The translations under genes and the position numbers were made by a program. A stretch of 64,000 bases of DNA from Acanthosepion pharaonis (lineage: Eukaryota > Mollusca > Cephalopoda > Sepiida > Sepiidae): the NCBI GenBank assembly GCA_903632075.3, contig CAHIKZ030004296.1, forward strand, positions 2,741,001 to 2,805,000. Direction: 5' to 3'. The notes below the pieces were generated by a model. That model did not search any database. It saw nothing but the letters and a program-made list of their open reading frames with translations, and was not told where the DNA came from. Positions 20,020-31,379 of the stretch are shown here, piece by piece. Each line of letters begins with the position of its first letter. The stretch's first letter is position 1.

Positions 20020-20559
20020 TTTTTTATTTTGTGAAGGTGTACGGGAATGTGTCTTTAAATGTTGTGAGATAGAACTTGTATCCGACAAATGGAGTGTAAG
20101 ACGTCTTCATAATGTTGTTGTCGTCAAGCCAACGTATGTAACTTACTTTTTTTGTCAGAGATACAGTCTCCCAAAGGACATTTAAATTGATATACAATGT
20201 TGCTTTTTTCCAAAACACTAGTTGACGGAGAAGACTTATTGCATATGATTAAGTTGGTTGTGTCAAATTTAGTATAATATATAATTAGTTTTATTTTTTA
20301 CTGGGATCAGTAGGAAATATATACATACTTACGAGATTTTTAAGCATTTTTTCGTCTTGGTTTTAGTTAGAATGCATTTGATTACAGTATAGTAAGTTGA
20401 TATGTTTAGAGTTATTTGGAGAAGTATTATGTTCTTTTTTTAGTTATGATAATATTTCTAATGGCTCGTCTAATTTGTTCATCAACTAGAAAGGATTATA
20501 AAAATAAATAAACCTAATATATTCTGCTTATATGTTATTTTTATAGATACAAATATTTA
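20020..20559. other. No gene recognised
   Basis: AT-rich; a 64-codon minus frame at 20024-20218 has no recognisable motif. Confidence 0.4.
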
Positions 20560-20820
20560 AGTCAAATTAATATTTTTAAACAACAATTTTCCCATAATTT
20601 CCCCCGAACGCTCATATGTGCACGAAGTGTATCTTAACGTAAACAAATGACATTATATATTAGGAAATGAACTAAGTCCGACAATTATTTTAATATATTT
20701 TCTTTTTATACTTTATTTTTTATAGATACAAATATTTAAGTAGATGCTTCTGTTTATAATAAACAGTATTAACAGCATTTACTGGCCTGCATGTCCGAGA
20801 AATTTCACAGACAATATATG

Positions 20821-20900
20821 TCCTCCGACAAGAATCGAACTTTTATCCTACACGGAACCGTCATATAGCCTGACGCGCTATACCATTTAGCTACAGAGGA
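20821..20900 (-). tRNA. tRNA-like cloverleaf (SINE-5 head, unit 1; pseudo-tRNA)
   Basis: 80 nt on the minus strand fold as a tRNA: 7-bp acceptor TCCTCTG/CGGAGGA (one U-G), D arm GCT/AGC, 5-bp anticodon stem CGTCA/TGACG with a 7-nt loop GGCTATA, a variable region of about 14 nt and a TPsiC loop. The loop would place CTA as anticodon but lacks U33, so it is probably not a working tRNA. Pol III boxes A and B look intact. Confidence 0.55.
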
Positions 20901-21170
20901 AGCGTCTGGTTAACAAAGTTAAATTAATGTTTTTAAACAACAATTTCCCCATACTTTCCCTCGAACGCTCATATGTGCACGAAGTGTATCTTAACGTAAA
21001 CAAATGACATTATATATTATGAAATGAACTAAGTCCGACAATTATTTTAATATATTTTCTGTTTATACGTTATTTTTTATAGATACAAATATTTAAATAG
21101 ATTCTCTGTTTATAATAATTAACAGCATTTACTGGCCTAAATGTCCGAGAAATTTCACAGATAATATAGT

Positions 21171-21250
21171 TCCTCCGACAAGAATCGAACTTGTATCCTA
21201 CACGGAACCATTATATAGCTTGACGTGCTATACCATTCAGCTACAGAGGA
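21171..21250 (-). tRNA. tRNA-like cloverleaf (SINE-5 head, unit 2; pseudo-tRNA)
   Basis: Same 80-nt layout as unit 1. T arm ACAAG/CTTGT is perfect; the anticodon stem has picked up mismatches. Loop again reads G-C-T-A. Confidence 0.5.
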
Positions 21251-21322
21251 AGCGTCTGGTTAGCAAAGTCAAATTACTGTTTTTAAACTACAAATTTCCC
21301 ATGATTTATCTCGAACGATCAT

Positions 21323-21384
21323 ATCTACTCGAAGCGTATCTTAACGTAAACAATTATTTACCTTAAGATACGCTTCGAGTAGAT
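21323..21384. repeat. Near-perfect hairpin
   Basis: Arms 21323-21344 and 21363-21384 ('atctactcgaagcgtatctt' and its complement) with an 18-nt loop. Confidence 0.9.
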
Positions 21385-21719
21385 TTTTATGCTTTCTAAG
21401 GAAATTTAGGCATCAAAACTTCTAAGATAATAACGTTTAGGATACTTGTATACATGCTTTGAAAAATCGCCAGAAAGCTCCATTTGTTGACTGACAGAGA
21501 AAGCCAACTTGCGCAGCTGTTACATTCAGACTAATAGAATTCGTATTCTGTCAAATTATTGCTTCAAAACAAACTCTAGGATGAAGAGTGGGTCGATCGA
21601 TAATAGTTTTCAAATACACTAATATATACAAAAAGAATATGCTTATGCATTTGTTAATGTGTCCGTTATGTGAAAGGGAAAGAGTGTGTGTGTGTTCCAT
21701 TTATGAGTTTTGTAATTAC

Positions 21720-21770
21720 CATAACATTTTTTACAGTGATATTCACTCTGTATAAGACCCGAGGGCCACT
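21720..21770 (-). mobile_element. LINE-A fragment, 3' side, interrupted by insertion
   Basis: 'ttcactctgtataagacccga' corresponds to the LINE-A 3' UTR seen at 16360-16400; the copy resumes at 22407. Confidence 0.55.
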
Positions 21771-22406
21771 CGTGTCTGAACATTTGGCCGACAGACATAT
21801 GGCCGACAGACATTTCACCGAAAAAGTACAAGTAAAAATAGTAACAAGCAATACTTTAAGTATTTTAATTCACAGTATTATAAGGTAGAATAGGACTAAT
21901 AATTTACCACTTAATTTCAAGTGATTAAATTACTAAATCTAATTTTAAAGTTAAAAGTTTTCGTATTTCAATATTTGTTTATTGAAATTAGTATTTTTAA
22001 AAATATTTGTGCGCATTTGGGTAAAAAGTAGCGCTTAATTAATTAAATTCGTATTTAACAGTAAGATAAAAGCTATTTCATCCCTTTAAGATAATGATCA
22101 TTAAAAGAGAAATTCAAAGATCTTTCATATCGTAAAAGCTTAAAATTTTTGCTGTAGTAAAATGTGCTTTTTCTCAAAATACTTATCACCTTACAGTCAT
22201 ATTTGAAATAAAATATAATATATACAGAACAGATTTTTTTAAAAGCCTGTCAAGAAAACCGAAAAATTATAAATTAATGCAGTAAATAGATATAAACATA
22301 TGTAGCATATTTCGATAAAGAGTGTGATATACATGTAAGTACGCCACTACATTTTCGGCTAAATGTCCATTCGGTTAAATGCCCGTCGGCCAAGTGTCTG
22401 GGCACC
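21771..22406. mobile_element. MULE-like non-autonomous element with 9-bp target duplication
   Basis: 636 bp, AT-rich. Inverted ends start 'cgtgtctgaacatttggcc' (left) and 'ggtgcccagacacttggcc' (right, reversed), and continue with spaced 'ggccgacagacat' and 'caccgaaaa' subrepeats. AGGGCCACT is duplicated at 21762-21770 and 22407-22415. A 9-bp duplication suits Mutator-like elements. No transposase inside. Confidence 0.7.
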
Positions 22407-22735
22407 AGGGCCACTAGAAGTAGAGGGTAACAGTAAGAGACAGTTTATGCAAATAGGAGGGGGAAAATGGTTAACTTTAGACATGAAGAGTTTAAAATTG
22501 TAGTGATAAGGAAACATCCTCTTGGGAGTCGGTTCCAGAGAGCAGTGGTTCGCCGGAAGAAATTGTTTAAGTGGAACTCATTTCTCACCAATGAAATACG
22601 GAGGGAATTTGGGTCGCTTGCTACAATGTCAGTGGCATGGCGGGTCCTAGATGTGAAGGCTTAAATTGGCGGAGCAGGAAATGGAGTTCGTCTGAGCACT
22701 TTCCATAGAAGTAGCGATATAACAGTGAGAGACTT
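22407..22735 (-). mobile_element. LINE-A 3' end, remainder of interrupted copy
   Basis: Tracks 16390-16690 closely ('gtagtgat..ggaa.catcctcttggg', 'ctcaccaa.g.aatacg', 'ggcatggc'). Frames broken. Confidence 0.7.
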
Positions 22736-23235
22736 GTCACATCCAGTCTGTTAGAGAGAGATTAGTGGGTATAAAATAATTTTTACCTGCTGTAGAATTA
22801 ATAAACAAATAACAAGCTCACCCTGTAAGGTAATGTTATCGCATTTCATCTTAACTACATAAATCAAGTATGATGGCCTTTTTTCAGACTTAATCACGCT
22901 AGATAACACACCCTCTCCCAGAAACTGTAACTAAGGTCAGCTCAGCTTAGCTTCAGTATAAACCAGAAGTGAGCACTGTGGGTACTAAACAAACACAAAC
23001 GTACCTGAGCAGACGTCTACATTAGGGATTGTCTAGCATACTCGAATACGAGCGATCAGCCATTATCAGACAATGCTATAAAGAATAATTATTTACTTTT
23101 GCTCTTCAAGGAGAATGTTATTCCTTCTAACAATTTCATAAAGTGTTTTTTTTTATATTTATATCGCTGACAGTATTATTTTAACCGACCCTTTCTCTAA
23201 CGTTCTTTGAAGGAGGTGTCAGCTGAATAGTTTTA
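22736..23235. other. No gene recognised
   Basis: AT-rich sequence without recognisable element. Confidence 0.4.
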
Positions 23236-24267
23236 GTTATATTCGACTGTCTACAGAACTCCTCCTAGGGTTTTGGAAATAAACCCCCTTAACCGCATAT
23301 ATTCTGAAATTAAATTACCCAGGATACTTGGATATTTCATTTTGATTAATGTGGGGGGGGGGATCACAACCACCCACTGGAAAAATTTCCCTTTGATTTA
23401 AGTTAAATTTAAATTTGAACAACAGAATGACTCCTATCCAAAATATAAAAGGAAAAAGCCAGAAGATGGAGGTCACATCGGCAAGACCAAAATGAGACGA
23501 TATGGACGTCAAGTTGATGTCCAATAAGTGAGTAGTGCCTTACAATACATATTTGTTGCAACATTTCAACTGTCATATCAATGTTGAAATCTGCTCATCA
23601 ATTCGTTCAATCAAGTAATGCATCAAATACATATCAAAGTGAATTTTTTCCTTAGATTTAAATTAAATTTAAATTTGAACAAGGGAATCAAAAATAAAGA
23701 AGGCGAAAGCCAGAAGATGGAGGTCACATCGGCAAGATCATTGAGTAATATTGAAATGCATCATTTTTATCCACAAATTATCACATAGATTTTAAATCAA
23801 TCATCATTTTCGTACCAAAAAAGTCTGACACGCAGAAAGGTGCTGGTAATTCGGTAAGTATATATATAAAGTTGTAACTTCTGTCTGTCTGTCTGTTATC
23901 GAACTCCTCCTAGGGTTTTGGAGATAGACTCCCATAACTATATATATTCTGAAACTACATTAACCGGGGTACTTGGATAAGTATATTCCATTTTGATCAA
24001 AGGGGAACCCGGGGGGTGACAACCCCCCACCACCATTGAATTTTTTTTCTCTTTAATATAAATTAAATTTAAATTTGCACAACGGAGTGAATCCTATCCA
24101 AAATATAGGAGAAAGCCAGAAGATGGAGGTCGCATTGGCAAGATCATTGAGTAATATTGAAATGCATCTTTTTTTCTCCACAAATTTTAACAATGATCTA
24201 AAATCAATCATAATTTTCTTACCAAAAAAATGCCTGACACGCAGAAAGGTGCGGTTAATTAGGCTAG
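23236..24267 (+). mobile_element. Tandem non-autonomous Helitron-like copies
   Basis: Two head-to-tail copies (about 23236-23857 and 23858-24267). Copy 2 begins 'tatatatataaagttgtaac' plus TCTG repeats, a style common at Helitron 5' ends, has a GGGGGG/CCCCCC hairpin near 24012-24031, and ends CTAG (24264-24267) followed by T. Copy 1 also contains an internal duplication of 'ccagaagatggaggtcaca'. No Rep/helicase. Assigned by style only. Confidence 0.45.
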
Positions 24268-24544
24268 TAATGAAATAAATTCATAGTAGCAATTCGAAGG
24301 AGTGGTGAGGAAATCGGAAATATATTTCATGACATGTCAGGTGATTTATCAAAAGACAGATGAAGAATTTGTGACGAAACTAAAATTGACAGCGTCGACA
24401 CAAACGACTCTTATCCTGCCCCATCTACAAGTGTCCATTATTATTTATTACCCCACCTGAAGACAACGACAGAATAGATGAAAAAAAAAGCTATATTCCA
24501 TGAATAAAGTAAAAGAAATTTATAACCTTGTACAGGAATATGTT

Positions 24545-25160
24545 CTACAGATGTTCACACAATACAAAACTCAAGAGCCACTCAAGGTTGAATGAAGTAT
24601 TTGAACGTCAGAGGATGAAGTAAACATTATGAGGAAACGAAGGATTGATAATAATTAACTATAGAAGAGATTAAGACTGTCCGGGAAAGCATTCACAAAT
24701 TAGTGGTTCTTGAGAAAAAACTGTCTGACTGGATCTTCCTTCTTACAAATAGAATACGGTGTGGAGAGACGGGTGATTCGGTTCGGTGGGCATACCATGC
24801 TGGATCTTCGCTGTAAGGGTCTGAACTAGTGACACTAAATAATTCAGTTCGTCATTTTATTTGCCATGGAAGTAGCGGCAGAGTTGTAAAATACATTACG
24901 TCAGTGCGAAACGGGATCTACAGGTCAGAAAATAACTCATCCACAATATGGCCGCGAACAGAATTCAAACGACTTTGAAGTCTCTCGAGGCTGGAAAGTG
25001 AAGGATAGGCATCTCCTGCCCAGATATAACAGCAATACTCCATTTTTGGTTTGGTCCGACTTTTGCAAAGAGAAAACATGACAGGAGGAGCCGGGTACTT
25101 TCCGCAGCGGTACAGGGAACAGGCCATGTTTCCAGCATCTTTAATAATAAATCGTATATA
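24545..25160 (-). pseudogene. LINE-A C-terminal half, degraded
   Basis: Minus strand: 'SLCKSRTKPKMEYCCYIWAGDA' then 'PSLSSLERLQSRL' (24918-25127), the conserved post-palm block, followed leftward by the remains of the C-terminal domain and 3' UTR. Stops in all frames between. Confidence 0.75.
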
Positions 25161-25269
25161 TAAGTACCACTTATACGTTCAATGAGAAGAGGCTCATTAA
25201 AAGTGAAAGAAATACAATGTCTTCTTAGTGATGATGAAATGATACATTTACGCACGTCTTTGAGAATCA

Positions 25270-25566
25270 GTCAGTCAGTTATGTGCCATGCGTGATACAC
25301 GCTTAGGCGATCATGTATCTTTCGATACATGACTGACGAGGCAGATTTTTTCCCCAGTAGGTTGCTATTTCTTTCTGCGGTAGACCGGTTGCCATGCAAG
25401 GCTATAGAACCCGGTCTATTTACCCATAGCTGGGGGAGAAGAAAAGAATTTGTACCTTTCCTAAGGGTATTAGCACGTAAGTGAATGTAATGGATTCGAC
25501 TGGAATTCGAACTCGGCTCTCCGATTCCTCAATCCAAACCGCTATCCATTACTCCACAATGCTTCC
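25270..25566 (-). mobile_element. SINE-3, full length
   Basis: Minus strand: box A 'tggagtaatggatagcgg', box B 'cgagttcgaattccag', body 'cccttaggaaaggtac' and 'agctatgggtaaatag', tail with the self-complementary 'catgtatcgaaagatacatg' and ending near 'gcatggcacataac'. About 295 bp. The best reference copy for the family. Confidence 0.8.
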
Positions 25567-25689
25567 TAAGAATACGACTTAGAGAATTCGACTTTTAATT
25601 ACTCTTTTAATTAATTTTTTCCAACTTGTTCATTTAAGACCAATTATGACAAACATCAAACTAGCAAATCAAATGAAAAGGCTTGCTGT

Positions 25690-25847
25690 AATCGTTGCCT
25701 TATAGATACAAATATTTAAGTAAACGCTCTGTTCATAATAAACAGTATTAACATTTACTGGCCTGAATGTCTGAGAAACTGTCATGGAAAATATGCGTCC
25801 TTCGACAGGAATCGAACCTGTATAGCCTGACGTGCTTTTACCGATTT
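25690..25847 (-). mobile_element. SINE-5 fragment
   Basis: Tail phrase 'agatacaaatatttaagta' and a T-arm 'acaggttcgattcctgtcg' with a deletion that removes the anticodon region. Confidence 0.65.
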
Positions 25848-26240
25848 CGGTGGATAAGGATTTAAAGATTTCTCGCTCCTTTAAAGTTGCACGGTCGCTT
25901 GTTGCCAAAGTTCGCAAAGAGCTGGAAGCCGCTGGTGGGGATTCTACAGCAGTAGCGAAACGTTGAACGCCTGTTAATGATTCTAATACCATCAGAACAT
26001 CCAAATTTGTATGAATTGTTCAGAAAATTATCCATAAGTAACACAGAAAGTCAATTAATGCCATTACTCGGGAGCTTAAGGTTTCATTGCATTCTATCAA
26101 AATAATTGTAGCTGAGAACTTTCGATACACGTCATATGTGATGCGAAGAGGTCAATTCATGCGTGCAAAGGCAAAAGATAACCGTCTGATCCGAGTACAA
26201 ATGCTTGTTGAGAAAGTTGAAACATCCGGAGCCTATAAAG
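25848..26240 (+). pseudogene. Mariner-superfamily transposase N-terminal fragment
   Basis: Plus strand reads 'DKDLKISRSFKVARSLVAKV' and 'RKELEAAGGDSTAVAKR' (first helix-turn-helix), then a stop, then 'SINAITRELKVSLHSIKIIV' (second HTH) and 'YTSYVMRRGQFM.AKAKDNRL' before a T-rich break. These are the paired HTH DNA-binding domain and linker of a mariner-type element in the same family as 47505-48150. The catalytic domain is absent. Confidence 0.75.
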
Positions 26241-26309
26241 CTTTTTCTTTTTTCTTTTTTTTTTGAAGAGAAAAACTATGAACGAAAGGGTCATCCAAAG
26301 GAGTGACAG

Positions 26310-26475
26310 ATAGTTATTTTTAAGACATTTTTATGTTTATACATTCTTTTTTATAGATACAAATATTTAAGTAAATGCTCTGTTTATGATAAAGAGTATT
26401 AACAACATTTACCGGCCTGAATGTCCGAGAAATTTTCATAGAAATTATCCTGTCGGAGGACGCATATTTTTATGA
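26310..26475 (-). mobile_element. SINE-5 tail fragment
   Basis: 'atagatacaaatatttaagt', 'tgtccgagaaatttt' and a rearranged 'ggaggacgcata'. Confidence 0.6.
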
Positions 26476-26479
26476 AAAT

Positions 26480-26483
<4 letters not shown>

Positions 26484-26536
<53 letters not shown>
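26484..26536. repeat. (TA)n
   Basis: About 26 units. Confidence 0.98.
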
Positions 26537-26540
<4 letters not shown>

Positions 26541-27189
26541 CAAATACCATATAAAAATAATTACAAATTGAATTTATAAATTAGATTTAAAGATATTACC
26601 GTAACTAATTTTTACAATATTAAAAAAGTACGATCGGTCGGGTAAACAAACTGTTATAATTTATTTTTTTAATATGTTCTCTATAAATGTGTTAATAAAT
26701 ATAGTATTTAACTTATATTAAATCACTAAACTATTTGTTTTAAAAAAATTAAATATTTAAATTGATAGCAAACATCAAATTAAGACATTCTTTTAGACGT
26801 CTAAATTACTATCAAGCATTAAAATCTATTCTTTACATAAATTGCTAAAACCCAATTACAGCTTCTTTCTCTTTACTTCCCTCTCCCTCTTATTTCTTTT
26901 TCCTTTTTCTTTTCTCCCTTCTCCCCTCCCATTTCAATATATCACTTCCGTTAAGTTAACCATCTAAATAGGTCACGGTCTGGTCACTCCTCCTACCCCA
27001 ATACAAAGTATGCTTGAGAGAGGTATGAAATTAATCTCTCCCTATACTCTACCATGTCTCTTTAACTATCCCTTTTACACTCTCTGTTAAATTTCAAATC
27101 TTACACTACCCATCAATTTTAATTTCATTTTTCGTTTCATTTCATTTTTGGAAGTGCTATCTCATGATCCGGCGTAATTTAAAAGGCCT
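26537..27189. other. No gene; pyrimidine-rich patch 26865-26940
   Basis: AT-rich then CT-rich, nothing recognisable. Confidence 0.45.
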
Positions 27190-27427
<238 letters not shown>

Positions 27428-27569
27428 AGTGTATATAAATATAAATAAATACATATATGTATAATTATTTATATATTATATGCGCGGTACTTATTAGAAA
27501 GCGCTCAGTATTAGAGATAGAGCTAACATTTTTGGTTATCCAACCAAATATATACATATATATATATAT

Positions 27570-27893
27570 TGGTGATAGTAGCCGCGGCTCCTGGGGGCAC
27601 AGTCCTATGGTTAGAGAGAATCTCAGTTCCACCACGGAATATATGAGCGAGCGGCGCTATATTGAGTCTGATTTGCAATCTCTTCGGCACCGAAGCACGT
27701 TGGAAGAGTTGGTATGATGTTTGCTTGATAACCTAACTAACAGGGTTTTCAATTCTCGGTAGTTGATGCGCACTGCTGATGAGTCCCAAATATAGGACGA
27801 AACGGCCGTTCAGTGCTTTCTGTTGAGGTTTCTTTCAGATTATAATCACTTAATTATAATTATCAAATCCTCCTAATAATTTCTATCATTTAT
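27570..27893 (+). mobile_element. Short element carrying a canonical hammerhead, between (TA)n tracts
   Basis: About 325 bp between (TA)n at 27557-27569 and 27893-27905, with a relatively GC-rich left half ('gtagccgcggctcctggggg') and a hammerhead at 27770-27816. No coding. It may be one monomer of a retrozyme-like or Penelope-derived repeat. Confidence 0.5.
27770..27816 (+). ncRNA. Hammerhead ribozyme, type I, canonical core
   Basis: Stem I GCACTG (27770-27775)/CAGTGC (27811-27816), 6 bp; CTGATGA (27776-27782); stem II GTCC (27783-27786)/GGAC (27795-27798) with 8-nt loop; GAAA (27799-27802); minimal stem III ACG/CGT; predicted cleavage after T27810 (GTT). Every conserved core residue is present. 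Loop and stem II closely resemble known animal hammerheads of the schistosome satellite type. Minimal stem III usually requires a dimer for efficient cleavage. Confidence 0.88.
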
Positions 27894-28046
27894 ATATATA
27901 TATATACACACAATAGTAGTTTTGAAAGAAGGTCACAACTAAGAGTCTGTGTACAATCATCCAGTTGAGCTCATTTTGTGGATCAGATATAATATTTAAT
28001 ATTACTAGGATCCAGTTGGGTTATGTACCAACGGATTTATTAACCA

Positions 28047-28048
<2 letters not shown>

Positions 28049-28110
<62 letters not shown>
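28049..28110. repeat. (TA)n
   Basis: About 31 units. Confidence 0.98.
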
Positions 28111-28113
<3 letters not shown>

Positions 28114-28149
28114 TCTGCGTACAATTATCCTTTTTTTTTAACAAACGTC

Positions 28150-28540
28150 GCACAAAACAATGCTCGAAAGCCACTCTATGTAGAGGGTTACCGTTAAAAC
28201 GAGTGAGATGTTATATGAGCGAAAAAGGGTGTGCTTGGAAGTGAAGATTTTGTGGATAAAGTTTGTTGATAAAGACTGACCCTTGACTTGAAGAGGTCAG
28301 ATGAAAGTGTTCAGAGAAACACCGGCATAACGGTCTATTCCACGATGTACCAGTTCTTGTGGGTGGGGGAAAAAACTTCACATTTGGAATAAGGAGGAAA
28401 TGAGTGTGTACCGATGCCGTGAACGCATCATGGCTTATCTCAGCTGTGAAGGTCTGAACTGGTGGAACTAAAGAATCGAGCTCATCTGAATATTTGCCAT
28501 GAAAATAGGAGTAGAGGTTTGCTATGTTGCATCTATGGGA
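28150..28540 (-). mobile_element. LINE-A 3' end, degraded
   Basis: Matches other LINE-A antisense copies in order: 'aaagccactctatgtagaggg', 'ttgacttgaagagg', 'ggcttatctcagctgtgaag'. Frames destroyed. Confidence 0.65.
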
Positions 28541-28624
28541 AAAGAGGTTACGGTGTGGAGAATACGTCTTTCTGTGTAAAGGGTGGATGATTGTGCAGCT
28601 TCAGCTCAAATATAACAGCAATAA

Positions 28625-29130
28625 TCCGAGGCCGAATGGTTAGAACGTTCGCATTCTGACCATGAGACCCGGGTTCGAATCTAACCATGGTCGATTTGTC
28701 AGGAAGGAGACTTCCTGGTGTTATCAGACTGGAGGGGTCGATCCCAGCGTACGGTACCTTTGGAAAGTACCTGAAAACCATACCACGGTTTGATCCAATC
28801 CTTACTGAAATTGGGTAGACAGAACCTTAGGGTCCCAGGTATGAGCAAATAGTTAAACCCCAAACTAGGATCAAAACACTATGCAAGTGTAAAAATAGGT
28901 TTTAATATCAGTAATACATTTTTGTAAAAAATTATTACCAGCAATAAATTTTTGAAGAAAAAAATTATTGCCAGCAGTACATTTTTAAAGTTAAAAATAT
29001 TACCAACAAGACATATTTGAAGAAAAGAAATGTTACCAGTAATACTTTTTCGGAAAAAATATATTAGCAGCAATACATGTTGGAAAAATATTACCAGCAA
29101 TAAAAATTTTTTCAGCATTAAATAAGCCAT
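28625..29130 (+). mobile_element. SINE-4 with tRNA-like head and minisatellite tail
   Basis: Head 28628-28700 has box A 'ggccgaatggttagaacg' and box B 'gggttcgaatct'. The body runs to 28840, then about 35-bp AT-rich units ('ttaccagcaata.attttt') from 28895 to 29110. Partial relative at 12482-12780. Confidence 0.75.
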
Positions 29131-29349
29131 TGAGGTTGATATATCGTAAAACAAACTAAACGAAACCAAACTGAATGGGGGAGGGGCGGAGACTATCCTC
29201 TGGAAGAAGGCTATGTGAAAGCGGGTAAAATTAAAAATTTTATTTCGGAAGCAACTCGGTAGGTGAAAAAGTTGCCGGTAAAAATTAATGTATAGAATTG
29301 CATCAAATATATAAAGTTCAAAGTTTGTATAGATAACTGCTCAATATTA

Positions 29350-29480
29350 AATAAATATATATAAAATCGTTTGTCTATCCGTTTGTGTGCAAACTACCTG
29401 AGCATTTAGATTCATCTTTTGATCTTAAACTTAAATGTCTTCAGTGAACAACAAAAACAAAGGAATTGGACTTGCCGTTC
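29350..29480 (+). mobile_element. Possible Helitron-like 5' end
   Basis: 'atatatataaaatcgtttgt' followed by TCTATCCGTTTG is similar in style to 23858. No 3' end located. Confidence 0.25.
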
Positions 29481-29556
29481 CAATACTTTTGGAGGGGGCT
29501 GTATATACAGACACACATATGCATATATACTTGTCCACATATATATATATATATAT

Positions 29557-29715
29557 AATTATTTATTTAAAAATATGATTCCAACGCTACATAAGAGTTC
29601 TCATGTTTCAAAACAAGAGCCGAAAACTTCAATATAATTATTTGAATTAAATTGAATTAAAGTACCAAGCTCTGTTAGAACTATTATGTAGTATTGGAAT
29701 CATATTTTTAAATAA
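29557..29715. mobile_element. Family F2 foldback
   Basis: Arms of about 55 nt ('aaaaatatgattcca.cgcta', 'cataagagttctcatgtt') with relatives at 6900-7144 and 52790-53055. Confidence 0.6.
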
Positions 29716-29825
29716 ATAATTATATTTATGCTCTACTTTTGTATCGAGCACTATTTTTTAAAAATAATAACAAAAATACTAAAGAATTTTAGATTATTTA
29801 CCTAACGAGTTCTTTCCTATTTTCT

Positions 29826-29833
29826 ATATATTT

Positions 29834-29923
<90 letters not shown>

Positions 29924-30096
29924 TCGTACAAAACACACACACACACACTTATGTACACATTTGTCCATATATATATATATATATATATACGCACCTGTAA
30001 GAGACACACCTACATATATACTCACGTATGCATATATATATGAAATTACACACACACATACATACAGACACGCATGCACACACACATACATACACG

Positions 30097-30138
<42 letters not shown>

Positions 30139-30266
30139 CACTGTAAGAGAGACACGCCTATATATATATATATATATATATACTCACCTATGCATATACG
30201 TGAAAATACACAGACACATACATACACACACATACACACACATACACACATATATGTGTGTTTGTG
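29826..30266. repeat. Compound (CA)n/(TA)n microsatellite cluster
   Basis: Alternating CA and TA tracts. Two similar blocks ('cctgtaagagacacacct' near 29994 and 'actgtaagagagacacgcct' near 30140) show local duplication. All the overlapping frames are repeat artefacts. Confidence 0.95.
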
Positions 30267-30299
30267 TGTGTAAAAGAAAGGACCAGAAAACATTGCTAA

Positions 30300-30725
30300 T
30301 AGTCTTTTGGGTGAAACATTGATAAATCTCTCTTTTTATGCAGTTGTCATCCAACAACAAAGTAATTACTTCGTATTGTCGTTAACCTGAGTTAATTATG
30401 TCTTCTTTTTTTTACGTGACACTCAAAAGTGGAACGCCTCAATTTACGAAATTTTAACTTGCTTTTTTGTCACCACACTTATCTCAGTGTCGTTAAATAA
30501 ATCTTAAGAATCACAGTTATTAGCTGAATTTTGACCTGAAATACTCAATGCGATCTATGCATGTATAACGAAATGCAATAGAAGTAGAGTCTATAAAATG
30601 TAAAAAGAACAGAGAATAAAAAATAAAACCAAATCTATTCGAGTTTCACACTCAAATAGAAGGATTCTTGGCCACGTTCAATCTTTATTTTAATTATTTC
30701 GTGATACAGGCCTTGAATATAGAGA
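30300..30725. other. No gene recognised
   Basis: AT-rich, no recognised element. Confidence 0.4.
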
Positions 30726-30730
30726 GATGT

Positions 30731-30827
30731 TTTTTTATTCGGAAGTGAATATCATCCGGGTTCCATATCAAATAAATATTTTATATCTAATATGGAAGCC
30801 GAGTGATATTCACTCCCGGAATAAAAA
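30731..30827. repeat. Long hairpin
   Basis: Arms of about 31 nt ('ttcggaagtgaatatcatcc' and complement 'gatattcactcccggaa') around an AT-rich loop; a likely small foldback/MITE. Confidence 0.85.
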
Positions 30828-31296
30828 CGAGTTCTACATATTTAAGGCGTGTACCATATGTGGAAAAATAAGTGAAATTACGAGTGTGTGTGTGGGTTGC
30901 AATCAGACGTCGGTTTTCCAAAGCGAGGCCGCTCCAAGCTCTAGTTTTTGTAATCGTTCTACCGGAAAGGGTGGGATGGCAGGTCTGCCACCTTCTTACT
31001 TAAGGGCTGCCTTCCCTCAATTCTCTTCTTTTTTCTTTGTGAGATACACAATGTCGTTTCGTGAACTCTCTTCTTCTCACATAGTTAACTGATCCCTGTT
31101 TGGATTAGGGTTGCGAAATTGGCGATGTTTCGCAACATTTACTGTACCGGACCGGCTTCTAGCTACCCTTAAAAGTCGAAAGGAATTTTCAATACAAAAG
31201 CTAAGTAAGAGAAATATTGAACCTGGCCTGAGGATCCTTCAACTCGAGGTTGAAACTCTAGTAGTTTTAGTTTTTATTCTTTATCCTTCTTACATA

Positions 31297-31297
31297 T

Positions 31298-31363
<66 letters not shown>
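31297..31363. repeat. (TA)n(TG)n
   Basis: TA then about 26 TG units; downstream flank (minus strand) of Penelope copy C. Confidence 0.98.
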
Positions 31364-31364
<1 letters not shown>

Positions 31365-31379
31365 CAAAGCGGAAAATTG

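Larger units (their letters stand above)
20560..21360 (-). repeat. Tandem array of ~355-bp SINE-5 units (2.3 copies)
   Basis: Landmarks repeat at 20671/21028 (offset 357) and 20821/21171 (offset 350). Each full unit holds a tRNA-like head on the minus strand and the end block 'gtccgacaattattttaa'. A third partial unit runs from 21268 into a hairpin at 21323-21384. Confidence 0.85.

Noticed and set aside
29798..30322. Cluster of frames rich in VC, TH and YI repeats
   Set aside because: Compound TA/CA microsatellite on both strands.
30727..31092. 121-codon plus frame with CxxC-x9-CxxC
   Set aside because: The paired Cys resemble a zinc ribbon, but half the frame lies in the 30731-30827 hairpin and the rest has no family resemblance.
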